This document shows, in pieces, positions 52,206 through 60,118 of a DNA stretch of 64,000 bases. Under the pieces are notes generated by a model. The model was not told where the DNA came from, searched no databases, and saw nothing but the letters and a program-made list of their open reading frames with translations. Origin of the DNA: Mucilaginibacter rubeus (GTDB taxonomy: Bacteria; Bacteroidota; Bacteroidia; Sphingobacteriales; Sphingobacteriaceae); the NCBI RefSeq assembly GCF_003286415.2, contig NZ_CP043450.1:4092001-4156000 (forward strand), given 5' to 3'. Position 1 is the first letter of the stretch; each line of letters begins with the position of its first letter. A program made the position numbers and the translations under genes.

Positions 52206-53170
52206 TATGGTTCGGGTTTAAATATGTTAATACCTACTATACCGTTAAGCAATATCCTGGAATTGAAGGGCAACTCCACCCACTGCGGCGAGTTTACATC
52301 GCTCCCGGCTACTTCCATTTCATTGATCAGTGTACGCTCGCCAAATGATGCCAGGTAAAACTTACCGTCGGCTTTATTTAGCCTGATGCGGAGGTGCGGC
52401 GTATTTACCCATTCAGACGGCACTTTGAATACCGCCTGTTCGTCCCTTTCTTCATCCTCGCCGGATACTACGATATCGTCGTCCTTTACCAGGTATTCCA
52501 CCTTACGGCCAACAAATTGCTTATCAGGCATAATAGTTTCCAAACGAGCCAATACCTTGGTTCCGGGCTTGCTTACCTCTTTTTCGTTATAATGCAGATC
52601 GTTAGCGTAAGGCAGTTCGTAATAGCCCTCGCTGTAATAAGTAAAGCCTTTTAAAACATCGTTGCTGATATCCAGCGTTTGGGCAACCCCTGTTTGGCGG
52701 GGAATGAATGTTACCCTCAGGTTTTCTTCTTTTTTATTGCTTGTGCCGGGCAGTAGTTTTCCTATAAAGCCTTTATCGCCACGTTTGTAATCGGGATGGG
52801 ATACCAGCCTGAATACCCATTTTGAACTTGAAGGCTCCACCTTTTTGCCTACTTCCTGATACTCGCGCAGCAACTCATAAAATTTCTTCACCGACTCGTT
52901 AACAATGATACCGAACAAGCCCGATCTATTATTCACAAAATCCTGATAGTCTTCCTCGTTAAAGCTGATGATAAACTCATGGTAAAAAACTACCCTATCG
53001 GCAAAAGACAACTGTTTGATTGATTCCTTGAATTTTTCAATGATGTACATGTACACGTCATCGGGCGTGAGGGCTTTTATTTTAACGGCCTCTTCATTTA
53101 CCGGTTTTCCGTTGGGCAAAAACCAGTCCTGCAGACCAATGCGTTTCCAAAAAGTTGATTTAGGTTCCAT
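52205..53170 (-). CDS. FHA-like protein with degenerate phosphopeptide site
   Basis: 321 residues, soluble. The N-terminal half (KALTPDDVYMYIIEKFKESI ... FNEEDYQDFVNN) is helical, followed by a beta-rich part (about 115-230) and a C-terminal FHA-like sandwich (WVNTPHLRIRLNKADGKFYL ... NSRILLNGIVGINIF). The GR and SxxH motifs that bind phosphothreonine are not seen, so it may be a scaffold rather than a reader. It begins 18 bp after the kinase gene and shares its operon. The family name is uncertain; the fold call rests on the C-terminal pattern and context. Confidence 0.75.
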   Translation of the reverse strand: MEPKSTFWKRIGLQDWFLPNGKPVNEEAVKIKALTPDDVYMYIIEKFKESIKQLSFADRVVFYHEFIISFNEEDYQDFVNNRSGLFGIIVNESVKKFYELLREYQEVGKKVEPSSSKWVFRLVSHPDYKRGDKGFIGKLLPGTSNKKEENLRVTFIPRQTGVAQTLDISNDVLKGFTYYSEGYYELPYANDLHYNEKEVSKPGTKVLARLETIMPDKQFVGRKVEYLVKDDDIVVSGEDEERDEQAVFKVPSEWVNTPHLRIRLNKADGKFYLASFGERTLINEMEVAGSDVNSPQWVELPFNSRILLNGIVGINIFKPEP

Positions 53171-53188
53171 TCCGTATTTGCTAAATCA

Positions 53189-54619
53189 TTAAAAATTTAA
53201 GTTAGAGGTATCAGCCCTTTTTACGCTGTCGCGGTAAAACTGGGTATCCTGTTTTTGTTGCTTTGCACGTTGGATATTGCGCAATATCGAATCGGCAGTG
53301 GAATCCACTTCGGGTGGGATATTACTTTCATCCCTAAAATCATTTGCCTTTGGTTGCTGCGTAACAGAGTCTTTTTTTTCGGGCAAAATAGTTTTATTAT
53401 TTGCCGCTGAATCGGTCTGCTTTTTCGAGGATTTAAACAACCTGTTCACCACGCCATGATAAATGCGACCACCAAACTTATCCATCACCACTGCCGAAAA
53501 CACGGTAAAACCGCAAAGCAATATCATGAACAAAACAAAAATAGGCTTTGACATACGCACAGCTTTATTATCAACCGGGGCGTTGTTAATTACCTGTGCA
53601 GGCTGCTTGTTTTCGTTTTCCTGGTAATATAAAACAAGACCTTGCAGGCGTTCGTTTTCTTTCAATAAAACCTCGGTATTCCATGATTCATCCGGATGAG
53701 TTGGGCTGATAGCGCCGATGCTACCCTGCATTAAAGCTTCCTGAAGCTCGATGCCATTGGCATACCGGTTACTAACATCCTTTTGCAAACATTTTGCAAC
53801 TACCTTTAATAACCAGGCCGGAACCTGCATTTGCATTTCCTTTTGTTCTTCCGACCAGCTTTCGGGCAAGTTTTTACGACGCAATTCCATCACGTCCGGA
53901 ACTTCTGCCTCCATGTGGGCCAGCATTACTGCTGTACGAGCGGTTTCTCCATTATCTTTTAACGGGAAAGGCACCTGGCCACCTATCAGTTCATACAGGA
54001 TAATACCATAGCTATATACATCCGTTTGGAAATACATCAAGCCCTCGTTTTGTTCGGGGGCCATAAATTCAATAGCCCCGGCATGACGGATGCTGGTGCG
54101 GCGCTGATCATCAGACATAGCTGAAAGGCCAAAATCAAGCAGCACATAATTGCCGGTGTGTACGTTGAACTTAACGTTATTGCTTTTGATATCGCCGTGC
54201 TTTACCGAAACCTTGTGGCAGTGCGATAAAGCATTTGCCAGCTGATCGGCCAGTTTAATGATCTCTTTAATATTAAAGATAGCCTCATGAGGCGGCTTCA
54301 GCAGATCTTCCAGATCGGGACCATCAATATATTCCATCTCAATAAACGGGAACGAACCGCTTTCGGTAATACCCGAATTAAGGATCTTAACCACATTGGG
54401 GTTAGGTTCTTCGTTTACCTTTTTTAATTTTTCGACCTCATTCTGGAAATTACGAAAATTTTTATCGTCGGTACTTTCGGTATGAATAGGTGTTGGCAGG
54501 AGTTTTACCGCGGTAATTATAGGCCCATAACGGCGACCTTTATAAACAGAGCCCTGACCGCCCGTTCGTAAAGCCCCCATGTTTTCCAAACCTTCGGTAA
54601 TAGTAAATACTTTGCTCAT
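53189..54619 (-). CDS. Membrane-anchored Ser/Thr protein kinase (non-RD, no PASTA)
   Basis: 476 residues. The kinase domain (about 10-300) has the G-loop GALRTGGQGSVYKG, K39 (AVKLL), E61, catalytic loop KHGDIKSNN (D143, N148), DFG (162-164) and APEQ. The catalytic Asp follows Gly instead of Arg, so it is non-RD and probably not activated by loop phosphorylation in the usual way. A coiled segment (315-335) precedes one membrane helix (358-379). The outside tail (about 95 residues) is charged and shows no PASTA repeat. It is the first gene of the operon and the likely source of phosphothreonine for the FHA proteins. Confidence 0.93.
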   Translation of the reverse strand: MSKVFTITEGLENMGALRTGGQGSVYKGRRYGPIITAVKLLPTPIHTESTDDKNFRNFQNEVEKLKKVNEEPNPNVVKILNSGITESGSFPFIEMEYIDGPDLEDLLKPPHEAIFNIKEIIKLADQLANALSHCHKVSVKHGDIKSNNVKFNVHTGNYVLLDFGLSAMSDDQRRTSIRHAGAIEFMAPEQNEGLMYFQTDVYSYGIILYELIGGQVPFPLKDNGETARTAVMLAHMEAEVPDVMELRRKNLPESWSEEQKEMQMQVPAWLLKVVAKCLQKDVSNRYANGIELQEALMQGSIGAISPTHPDESWNTEVLLKENERLQGLVLYYQENENKQPAQVINNAPVDNKAVRMSKPIFVLFMILLCGFTVFSAVVMDKFGGRIYHGVVNRLFKSSKKQTDSAANNKTILPEKKDSVTQQPKANDFRDESNIPPEVDSTADSILRNIQRAKQQKQDTQFYRDSVKRADTSNLNF

Positions 54620-54856
54620 TGAGTTATACTTGGGGAATGAGTATTCGTGACAAATATTAAAAACTTTTTACTCAACATAACGCAGGCATTAGTGTTTGGT
54701 ATAAAAATATAAAAAAAAGTTCGGCAAATCTGAACCTTGATTTGCCTGATTAAAGGATTACATGATGTAAATATCAACCATTATTTGCTTGATATAAAGA
54801 TTAGAAATATGATTTAACTATCATGGGCATCCTTAAATCCTAAAAATCATGGTTCC
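54620..54856. other. AT-rich gap upstream of the kinase operon
   Basis: A 237-bp stretch between the kinase start and the next gene's stop. It contains GATTAAAGGATTACATGATG-like text and a loose inverse (AAATCCTAAAAATCATG) near 54835, which resembles degenerate intergenic repeat sequence. The promoter of the kinase operon should lie here. Confidence 0.4.
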
Positions 54857-57172
54857 TTATTGAACAATTATCTCATCCACCATTAACCAAGCCTTTGCTC
54901 CGGCGATGTACTCGCCCGGCGGAATAATGCCTTTGTTGGTTGCTTTTACCCTGATGTAACGTGCCTGCTGTATTTTGATATTGGCTCGCACCGCGTTGAT
55001 GCCATTATCCGGGAAATCTGTTTGCCGGTAAACCTCGGTGTAGTTAGTACCATCGGCCGATACCTCAAAGGTTAGCAGTGTAGGTTCCCACATTTTTTGC
55101 CAGTGGTATTTTAATATATTGATCCCTAATTTCGATACGTTTTGCATCGATCCCAAATCAACCACGGCTTCCAAGTCATCCCCACTGAAGCCGTACCACT
55201 GTCCATCATTATAAAGCTTACTGCCGAAAACACCGTTTACCAAACCAAATGTATTGCCGGGATTATAGCCCCCCTGCGGCTGGTTTTTAAGTGTTACCGT
55301 TTTGCCAATGGCCTGATGAATAGTAAACGATTTTTCATAAACGCGCCCAACCTGTTTATCTTTCATAAAAACTGCCGCTTTAATCGATCCGGTTGAAGCA
55401 ACAATGATAGGGCCGCCGTATTCTTTGGCATTTACCCCAGGGTCAGTACCATCTGTAGTATAAAATATTTTAGCACCGGGTAAAGTTGTTTGCAGATTTA
55501 GGGCTACCTGATGATCCGCTGTTTCGGCTACAGAATCGGTGATCTCGTCATAAACTTCAGCGGCGTTTATATTCAGATTGAGTAACGGTTGATGATACCT
55601 CAGTCGTTTTAAAAAGCCATCATAGTTTTTACTTTGCTTTGGGCTCCAGGCTACTTCGGCCAAAGCCAGCATTCGGGGAAATAACTGCCGCTCAGCTTGC
55701 GCCGGACTGGCCATGTATTCGCTCCAGGCATTGGCTTGTACACCTTTTATATATTTAGCTTCCTCGCCATTGAGCTCGTTGGTTACGGGCTCGTAATTAT
55801 AAACTTTGCCTAATGGCGTGTAACCGCCGCCGGATAATGGCTCAGCCGGATAAAGCGACTGGTAATAGTCCAAGTACACATATTTTTCGGGCGTCATGAT
55901 GGCTTCATGATGCTGTTTGGCGGCAGCTATCCCGCCCTCCTCGCCCGTCCAGCTCATTACGGTTGCGCCGGGTGTAAGTCCTCCCTCCAATATCTCGTCC
56001 CAGCCAATGATCTGCCTGCCTTTGCTGTTCAGGTATTTCTCCATCCGGCCGATGAAATAGCTTTGCAGTTCTTTTTCATCTTTCAGATGCTCATCTTTAA
56101 TACGTTTTTGGCATTTGGGACAGGCTTTCCATTTGGTTTTAGGGCATTCATCACCACCGATATGGATGTATTTTGAAGGGAACAAAGGCAACACCTCATC
56201 CATTACGTTTTGTAAAAAAGTAAAAGTTTCGTCGTTACCGGCACAATACACATCATCAAAAATGCCCCAGTAAGTGGCTGCTTTATACGGTCCGCCGGTA
56301 CAGCCCAATTGTGGGTAAGCGGCCAGTGCTGCTAATGCATGGCCCGGCATTTCAATTTCCGGGATCACGGTGATATGTCTTTGGGTAGCATATTTTACAA
56401 TATCTTTTACCTCGTCCTGCGTGTAATAGCCGCCATAGCGTTTACCATCAAACCTGTGCGGACTATCTTTTTTATGGCCGATGATGGTTTCATCGCGGTA
56501 AGCAGATACGCTTTGCAGCAAAGGATATTTCTTTATTTCGATGCGCCAGCCCTGATCATCAGTAAGGTGCCAATGGAAGGTATTGATCTTGTACAATGCC
56601 AGCAGGTCTATCCATTTTTTTATGGTCTGAGGATCGAAAAAATGGCGGCTTACGTCAAGGTGCATGCCCCGGTAGGCAAAACGGGGGTAATCGGTAATGG
56701 AGTAACCTTTAACCGCTATTTCACTTTTATTGATATCCAACAATTGAACAAGCGATTGCAAGCCATAAAAAACACCAGCCTCGTCATGCCCTGTGATGGT
56801 TATTCTATGAGGTTTAACTTCTAAGGTATATCCTTCAGGTTGGCTAACGCGTTTCGGATTGATCTGAAGCCACAAATTTGAAGCAGCCATCTTGTGATTT
56901 ACAAACGGCGTAGTTTTATGAATATCTCTTACCAAACGTATATAATCCTTAAAAAAGGTAACATTACTTGCACTTATGCCAGGCCCTAAACCAATTTTAA
57001 ATTCCCGGGAAAATACATAAGTAATATTATCACTTTTTATTTTGACCGGCTGGGGGATAATGCCCTGTGTTCCGGTCTGCGCTTTACCTGGCAAAACAAA
57101 GCCAATACACAACAGAATTAAAGCAACAATTTTTATGCGTTTGCGCGAGGGTAAGCTATAACTGATCATCAA
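54857..57172 (-). CDS. GH20 beta-N-acetylhexosaminidase with C-terminal carbohydrate-binding domains
   Basis: 771 residues with a signal peptide (about 1-31). It has a GH20b domain (IIPQPVKIKSDNITYVF), a catalytic barrel (RGMHLDVSRHFFDPQTIKKW, INTFHWHLTDDQGWRIEI, HIGGDECPKTKW with the Asp-Glu pair), a chitobiase C-terminal-like segment (FYTTDGTDPGVNAKEYGGPI, about 545-615) and an F5/8C-like discoidin domain (LYNDGQWYGFSGDDLEAVVD ... ARYIRVKATNKG). It removes terminal N-acetylhexosamine. It is separate from the large PUL and sits next to the cell-wall kinase operon, so it may serve chitin or peptidoglycan sugars. Confidence 0.94.
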   Translation of the reverse strand: MMISYSLPSRKRIKIVALILLCIGFVLPGKAQTGTQGIIPQPVKIKSDNITYVFSREFKIGLGPGISASNVTFFKDYIRLVRDIHKTTPFVNHKMAASNLWLQINPKRVSQPEGYTLEVKPHRITITGHDEAGVFYGLQSLVQLLDINKSEIAVKGYSITDYPRFAYRGMHLDVSRHFFDPQTIKKWIDLLALYKINTFHWHLTDDQGWRIEIKKYPLLQSVSAYRDETIIGHKKDSPHRFDGKRYGGYYTQDEVKDIVKYATQRHITVIPEIEMPGHALAALAAYPQLGCTGGPYKAATYWGIFDDVYCAGNDETFTFLQNVMDEVLPLFPSKYIHIGGDECPKTKWKACPKCQKRIKDEHLKDEKELQSYFIGRMEKYLNSKGRQIIGWDEILEGGLTPGATVMSWTGEEGGIAAAKQHHEAIMTPEKYVYLDYYQSLYPAEPLSGGGYTPLGKVYNYEPVTNELNGEEAKYIKGVQANAWSEYMASPAQAERQLFPRMLALAEVAWSPKQSKNYDGFLKRLRYHQPLLNLNINAAEVYDEITDSVAETADHQVALNLQTTLPGAKIFYTTDGTDPGVNAKEYGGPIIVASTGSIKAAVFMKDKQVGRVYEKSFTIHQAIGKTVTLKNQPQGGYNPGNTFGLVNGVFGSKLYNDGQWYGFSGDDLEAVVDLGSMQNVSKLGINILKYHWQKMWEPTLLTFEVSADGTNYTEVYRQTDFPDNGINAVRANIKIQQARYIRVKATNKGIIPPGEYIAGAKAWLMVDEIIVQ

Positions 57173-57240
57173 AAGTAAATGTAAAACCGAATATACTTTT
57201 TTTGATGATGGAAAGGGAAGAATCTCGTTAAAACGTTTTT

Positions 57241-57309
57241 TGTAGAGACACGTTACATGCGTCTTACAGACAGGTACGGTATAGGAGACGAATGTGATGC
57301 GTCTCTACA
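57241..57309. repeat. Palindromic TGTAGAGAC repeat
   Basis: TGTAGAGACACGTTACATGC at the left is the near inverse of GACGAATGTGATGCGTCTCT (followed by ACA) at the right. The whole is 69 bp, between the amidase stop and the GH20 gene start. TGTAGAGACGC elements of this type are known as dispersed repeats in several phyla. Confidence 0.8.
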
Positions 57310-57326
57310 TTAATAAAACGGTATAC

Positions 57327-58139
57327 TTATGATCCTATCGCTTTCCTGTAATTACGAAGCGCCCGGATGATCGACATTACAATTTCATGCTGTCCCTCGT
57401 CCGAATTTAGATATTCTTCTTCTTCAGGATTATTGATAAAACCTGTTTCTATGAGTACAGCGGGCATAGCACTATGGGCCAGCACCAATACGCCCTGTTC
57501 CTTTACGCCATTGCTCTCGCGCCCATCTACCCCGGTAAATTCGTCGTCAAGCAAATCGCCGAAACGGATGCTTTGCTTACGGTATTTCTGAATATAGGCG
57601 TTAAGGATAATGAGATTAGAGGGATCGCTTTCGTCATAGCTCTCGTAATTTTGCTTGTAATCCTTTTCCTGGAAAATAGAAGAGTTTTCACGCACAGCTT
57701 CTTCCTGTTCTTTAAGGCGATGGAAACCGTATACCAGCAAAAGCACTCCTTTTTGCTTATGCGCACGGGCAGCGGTACCCTCCGGCGACGAGTTACAGTG
57801 GATGGAGATAAACAAATTGCCATGATTTTGATTGGCAATAGCCGACCGCTGGTTTAATGGAATAAAAGTATCGTCGGTACGGGTAAGGATAGATTTTACA
57901 TCGGTGATGGCTGTATCCAATGCTGCCTTGAGTTTCAGGGCTATCGATAACGTTACATTTTTCTCAAACGAATGCGAGCCGCGTGCACCGGCATCCTTAC
58001 CGCCATGCCCGGCATCTATAACAACCGTTTTAAACTTAAATGTTGAAACAGCAGCCGGTATAGTATCTTTTTGCTGCGCGAATGAACTTTGAAACAAAAA
58101 CAACAGGATGGTTATCCCCAGGAAAGCGGTGTATCTCAT
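57327..58139 (-). CDS. N-acetylmuramoyl-L-alanine amidase (Amidase_3)
   Basis: 270 residues with a signal peptide (MRYTAFLGITILLFLFQSSF). Amidase_3 zinc and catalytic motifs are TVVIDAGHGGKDAGARG, E of the KNVTLSIALKLK helix region, FISIHCNSSP and VLIETGFINNPEEE. It cleaves the muramic acid-peptide bond in the periplasm. Its start overlaps the Fur-family stop codon by four bases (ATGA), so the two are translationally coupled. Confidence 0.94.
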   Translation of the reverse strand: MRYTAFLGITILLFLFQSSFAQQKDTIPAAVSTFKFKTVVIDAGHGGKDAGARGSHSFEKNVTLSIALKLKAALDTAITDVKSILTRTDDTFIPLNQRSAIANQNHGNLFISIHCNSSPEGTAARAHKQKGVLLLVYGFHRLKEQEEAVRENSSIFQEKDYKQNYESYDESDPSNLIILNAYIQKYRKQSIRFGDLLDDEFTGVDGRESNGVKEQGVLVLAHSAMPAVLIETGFINNPEEEEYLNSDEGQHEIVMSIIRALRNYRKAIGS

Positions 58140-58582
58140 TTCTTAACCGCCTTTTTACTGCATTTTGGGCAAAGGCCCTGAGCGTACAAAGTAAAGCCAT
58201 GCGGCTCAAAACCTACCGGAAGATTGATAGCAGGCAGGTTCAGATCATTTAAACAATATACATTTTTGCATTGGGTACAATTAAAATGCAGGTGCTCATC
58301 ATGATGATCGTGCTCGTTGCAGTTTGATGAGCACAGCGCGTAATTTGCCGTCCCGTCAAGATCAAATACTTTGTGAATAATTCCCTTCTCTTCAAAAGCG
58401 TTAAGGATCCGGTAAAGGGTAACCCTGTCGATATCATGCATCAGGCTTTCCAGATCGGGCTGGGAGGTAGCCGTATGCCTTGACGACATCATTGATAAAA
58501 CCCGCAATCGTGGCGCGGTTTTTTTCAGGTGATGCTTATCAAGCAAATGCTCAAAATGATGGATATCCCGGGTTTGTGTCAT
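58136..58582 (-). CDS. Fur-family metal-dependent repressor (Zur-like)
   Basis: 148 residues. A winged helix (KKTAPRLRVLSMMSSRHTAT, LESLMHDIDRVTLYRILNAF) precedes the dimerisation domain with metal ligands: NCNEHDHHDEHLHFNCTQC and CSKC-like pair GLCPKCSKK, which form the structural Zn(Cys)4 site. The His-rich HDHHDEHLH stretch supports zinc rather than iron. The nearby MerC gene with a palindromic upstream site is a candidate target. Zur versus Fur identity is not settled from sequence. Confidence 0.92.
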   Translation of the reverse strand: MTQTRDIHHFEHLLDKHHLKKTAPRLRVLSMMSSRHTATSQPDLESLMHDIDRVTLYRILNAFEEKGIIHKVFDLDGTANYALCSSNCNEHDHHDEHLHFNCTQCKNVYCLNDLNLPAINLPVGFEPHGFTLYAQGLCPKCSKKAVKK

Positions 58583-58796
58583 GTATTAATCAGGTCTTTA
58601 TTTTTATAAGGCCGCTAATTTAATAATGGTACGTATAATATGCGCTATTAGTTGCCGGCTTTTATAACGGTATTTTTTATTGGCTTAGTATGATGCTTAG
58701 ATATCAAAACGTTATGCTTTTCATGATTGCAAGCCGGGCTCAAAAAGCAATTGAATATCAAAAATGCATAAAAGAATTTCCTGTGGCTCTTGTCCA
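58583..58796. other. Intergenic region between merC-type and fur genes
   Basis: A 214-bp non-coding stretch. An imperfect palindrome CGTATAATATGCG near 58632 may be an operator for the Fur-family gene, but is too weak to call. No terminator is evident. Confidence 0.35.
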
Positions 58797-59213
58797 TTAT
58801 TCAACTTTTTTCAGTTTATAAGTTTTATGATCATGGCTGCAGGCTCCTGTATACTTATAGTTTACATAATGCGCGGCAGCTATCAATAAACCTCCAAATG
58901 GAACAATCATCGCCTCAGTTTTTCCTGTAGCCAACCCGTGCCCGCTCATAATGATAGCAAAACCCAAAACCAGCATGATTAAGGGCATAGTACGGTGGTG
59001 GGTACGCCTGTATGATAAGCCTATGGAATATACACCTATAGCCAATGCAAAAATGATCATCCCCCACTCTACCCAGGCATTGGCCAAAAAACCAAGCCCA
59101 ACGAGGGGCAAACTGGTAAACAACAAAGGCACAACCGCACAATGAACGGCACAAAGTGTTGACGCGGTTATACCGATATTATCCAGCCGGGGCGAAAGCT
59201 TTTGAAAATCCAT
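58797..59213 (-). CDS. MerC domain membrane protein
   Basis: 138 residues with four hydrophobic segments. The first holds the MerC cysteine pair (STLCAVHCAVVPLL). The C-terminus is short and cytoplasmic-like (GACSHDHKTYKLKKVE) with Cys and His. MerC was first known as a mercury transporter; in Bacteroidota such proteins often lie beside Fur/Zur-like genes and may move or bind zinc or other metals. The substrate is inferred. Confidence 0.9.
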   Translation of the reverse strand: MDFQKLSPRLDNIGITASTLCAVHCAVVPLLFTSLPLVGLGFLANAWVEWGMIIFALAIGVYSIGLSYRRTHHRTMPLIMLVLGFAIIMSGHGLATGKTEAMIVPFGGLLIAAAHYVNYKYTGACSHDHKTYKLKKVE

Positions 59214-59234
59214 GACGCAAATATAAATAAGTTA

Positions 59235-59251
59235 ATGCAACAAAATTGCAT
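59235..59251. promoter_or_regulatory. Candidate Fur-family operator upstream of the MerC gene
   Basis: ATGCAA and TTGCAT flank a 5-nt CAAAA centre, 21 bp before the MerC start codon. Fur-family proteins bind AT-rich palindromes at such positions. The link to the neighbouring repressor is inference. Confidence 0.5.
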
Positions 59252-59358
59252 CTGATTTTATTATACTTGCGACAGCTTCTTAAATTAACAAATACCTGAC
59301 AATTACTTAATATTAATCAGCAAACCGTATTTTTGCGGCCTTATAATAAAAATACAGT

Positions 59359-59997
59359 TTGAATTTATCCCGCATTTATCATATAAAACAACTTTGGCAA
59401 AGCGCTTACAATACCAAGGCCAGCAGGCTTAAATTATTGAGCGCCACTATTGTCATAGTTACTATCATCAACCTGCTACCCTCATTTTTTAAGTACATTG
59501 AACGCCGCACAGATGGCGTTGTATTGCACGATTGGGTATTGGCCCATTTGCCATCTTACGATCTTTCGGTACCGATTTTTATACTCATCTGGAGTATGGG
59601 CCTGCTCATGATGTGGCGAGGATTATATAACCCAAGGGTATGCATCAGCTACATCTGGACGCTGAACCTTGTTTGCATAGCACGTTTTGTTACCATCAGT
59701 TTGGTAAAGCTTAATCCACCGGTTGGGCTCGTCCCTCTTATTGATCCGAGTACCAGCGTTTTTTACGGACATACGTTTATCACTAAAGACCTGTTTTTTT
59801 CGGGCCATACAGCAACCATGGTACTGGTATACCTGCACCTGCAAAAACCTGTTGATAAACTAATCGCCCTAATTTGCGCTATAGTATTAGTAGTGTTGTT
59901 ACTCATACAGCACATTCATTATACTATTGACGTTGTTGCCGCACCATTTTTTGTATATGGTTGCTGGAGATTGGTTAAGTGGCTTGGACTGGATTAA
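59359..59997 (+). CDS. PAP2-family sphingomyelin-synthase-like membrane protein
   Basis: 212 residues with about six membrane segments. The catalytic triad pattern of sphingomyelin-synthase-like PAP2 proteins is present: FFSGHTATMVLVYLHL (His) and HIHYTIDVVAAPF (His and Asp). Such enzymes move a phospho-headgroup onto ceramide or diacylglycerol. Sphingobacteriaceae make phosphosphingolipids, so a role in sphingolipid headgroup transfer is plausible but unproven; a phosphatase role is the alternative. It is divergent from the MerC gene (145 bp between starts). Confidence 0.87.
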   Translation: MNLSRIYHIKQLWQSAYNTKASRLKLLSATIVIVTIINLLPSFFKYIERRTDGVVLHDWVLAHLPSYDLSVPIFILIWSMGLLMMWRGLYNPRVCISYIWTLNLVCIARFVTISLVKLNPPVGLVPLIDPSTSVFYGHTFITKDLFFSGHTATMVLVYLHLQKPVDKLIALICAIVLVVLLLIQHIHYTIDVVAAPFFVYGCWRLVKWLGLD

Positions 59998-60011
59998 ATT
60001 ACTCGATAACC

Positions 60012-60106
60012 CGTCATCCTGAACTTGTTTCAGGATCCCACAAGCCAGGTTTACTCCTTGCAAATCGGCTTAGCGAGTGAGGTGCCGAAATAAATTCGGC
60101 ATGACG
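60012..60106. repeat. Palindromic CGTCATCCTGAA/CGTCATGCCGAA repeat
   Basis: CGTCATCCTGAACTTGTTTC at the left and the inverse of CGTCATGCCGAATTTATTTC at the right bound a 95-bp element between converging genes. Each arm also folds on itself (GATCCTGAAAC..; GGTGCCGAAAT..). Likely a dispersed intergenic repeat with terminator activity. Confidence 0.75.
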
Positions 60107-60118
60107 AAATTTTGAATT

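Noticed and set aside
45790..54619. Type VI secretion-associated kinase/FHA/phosphatase set
   Set aside because: Those modules also contain kinase, PP2C and FHA genes, but no tube, sheath, baseplate or membrane-core gene is nearby, and the SEDS-PBP gene points to cell-wall synthesis.
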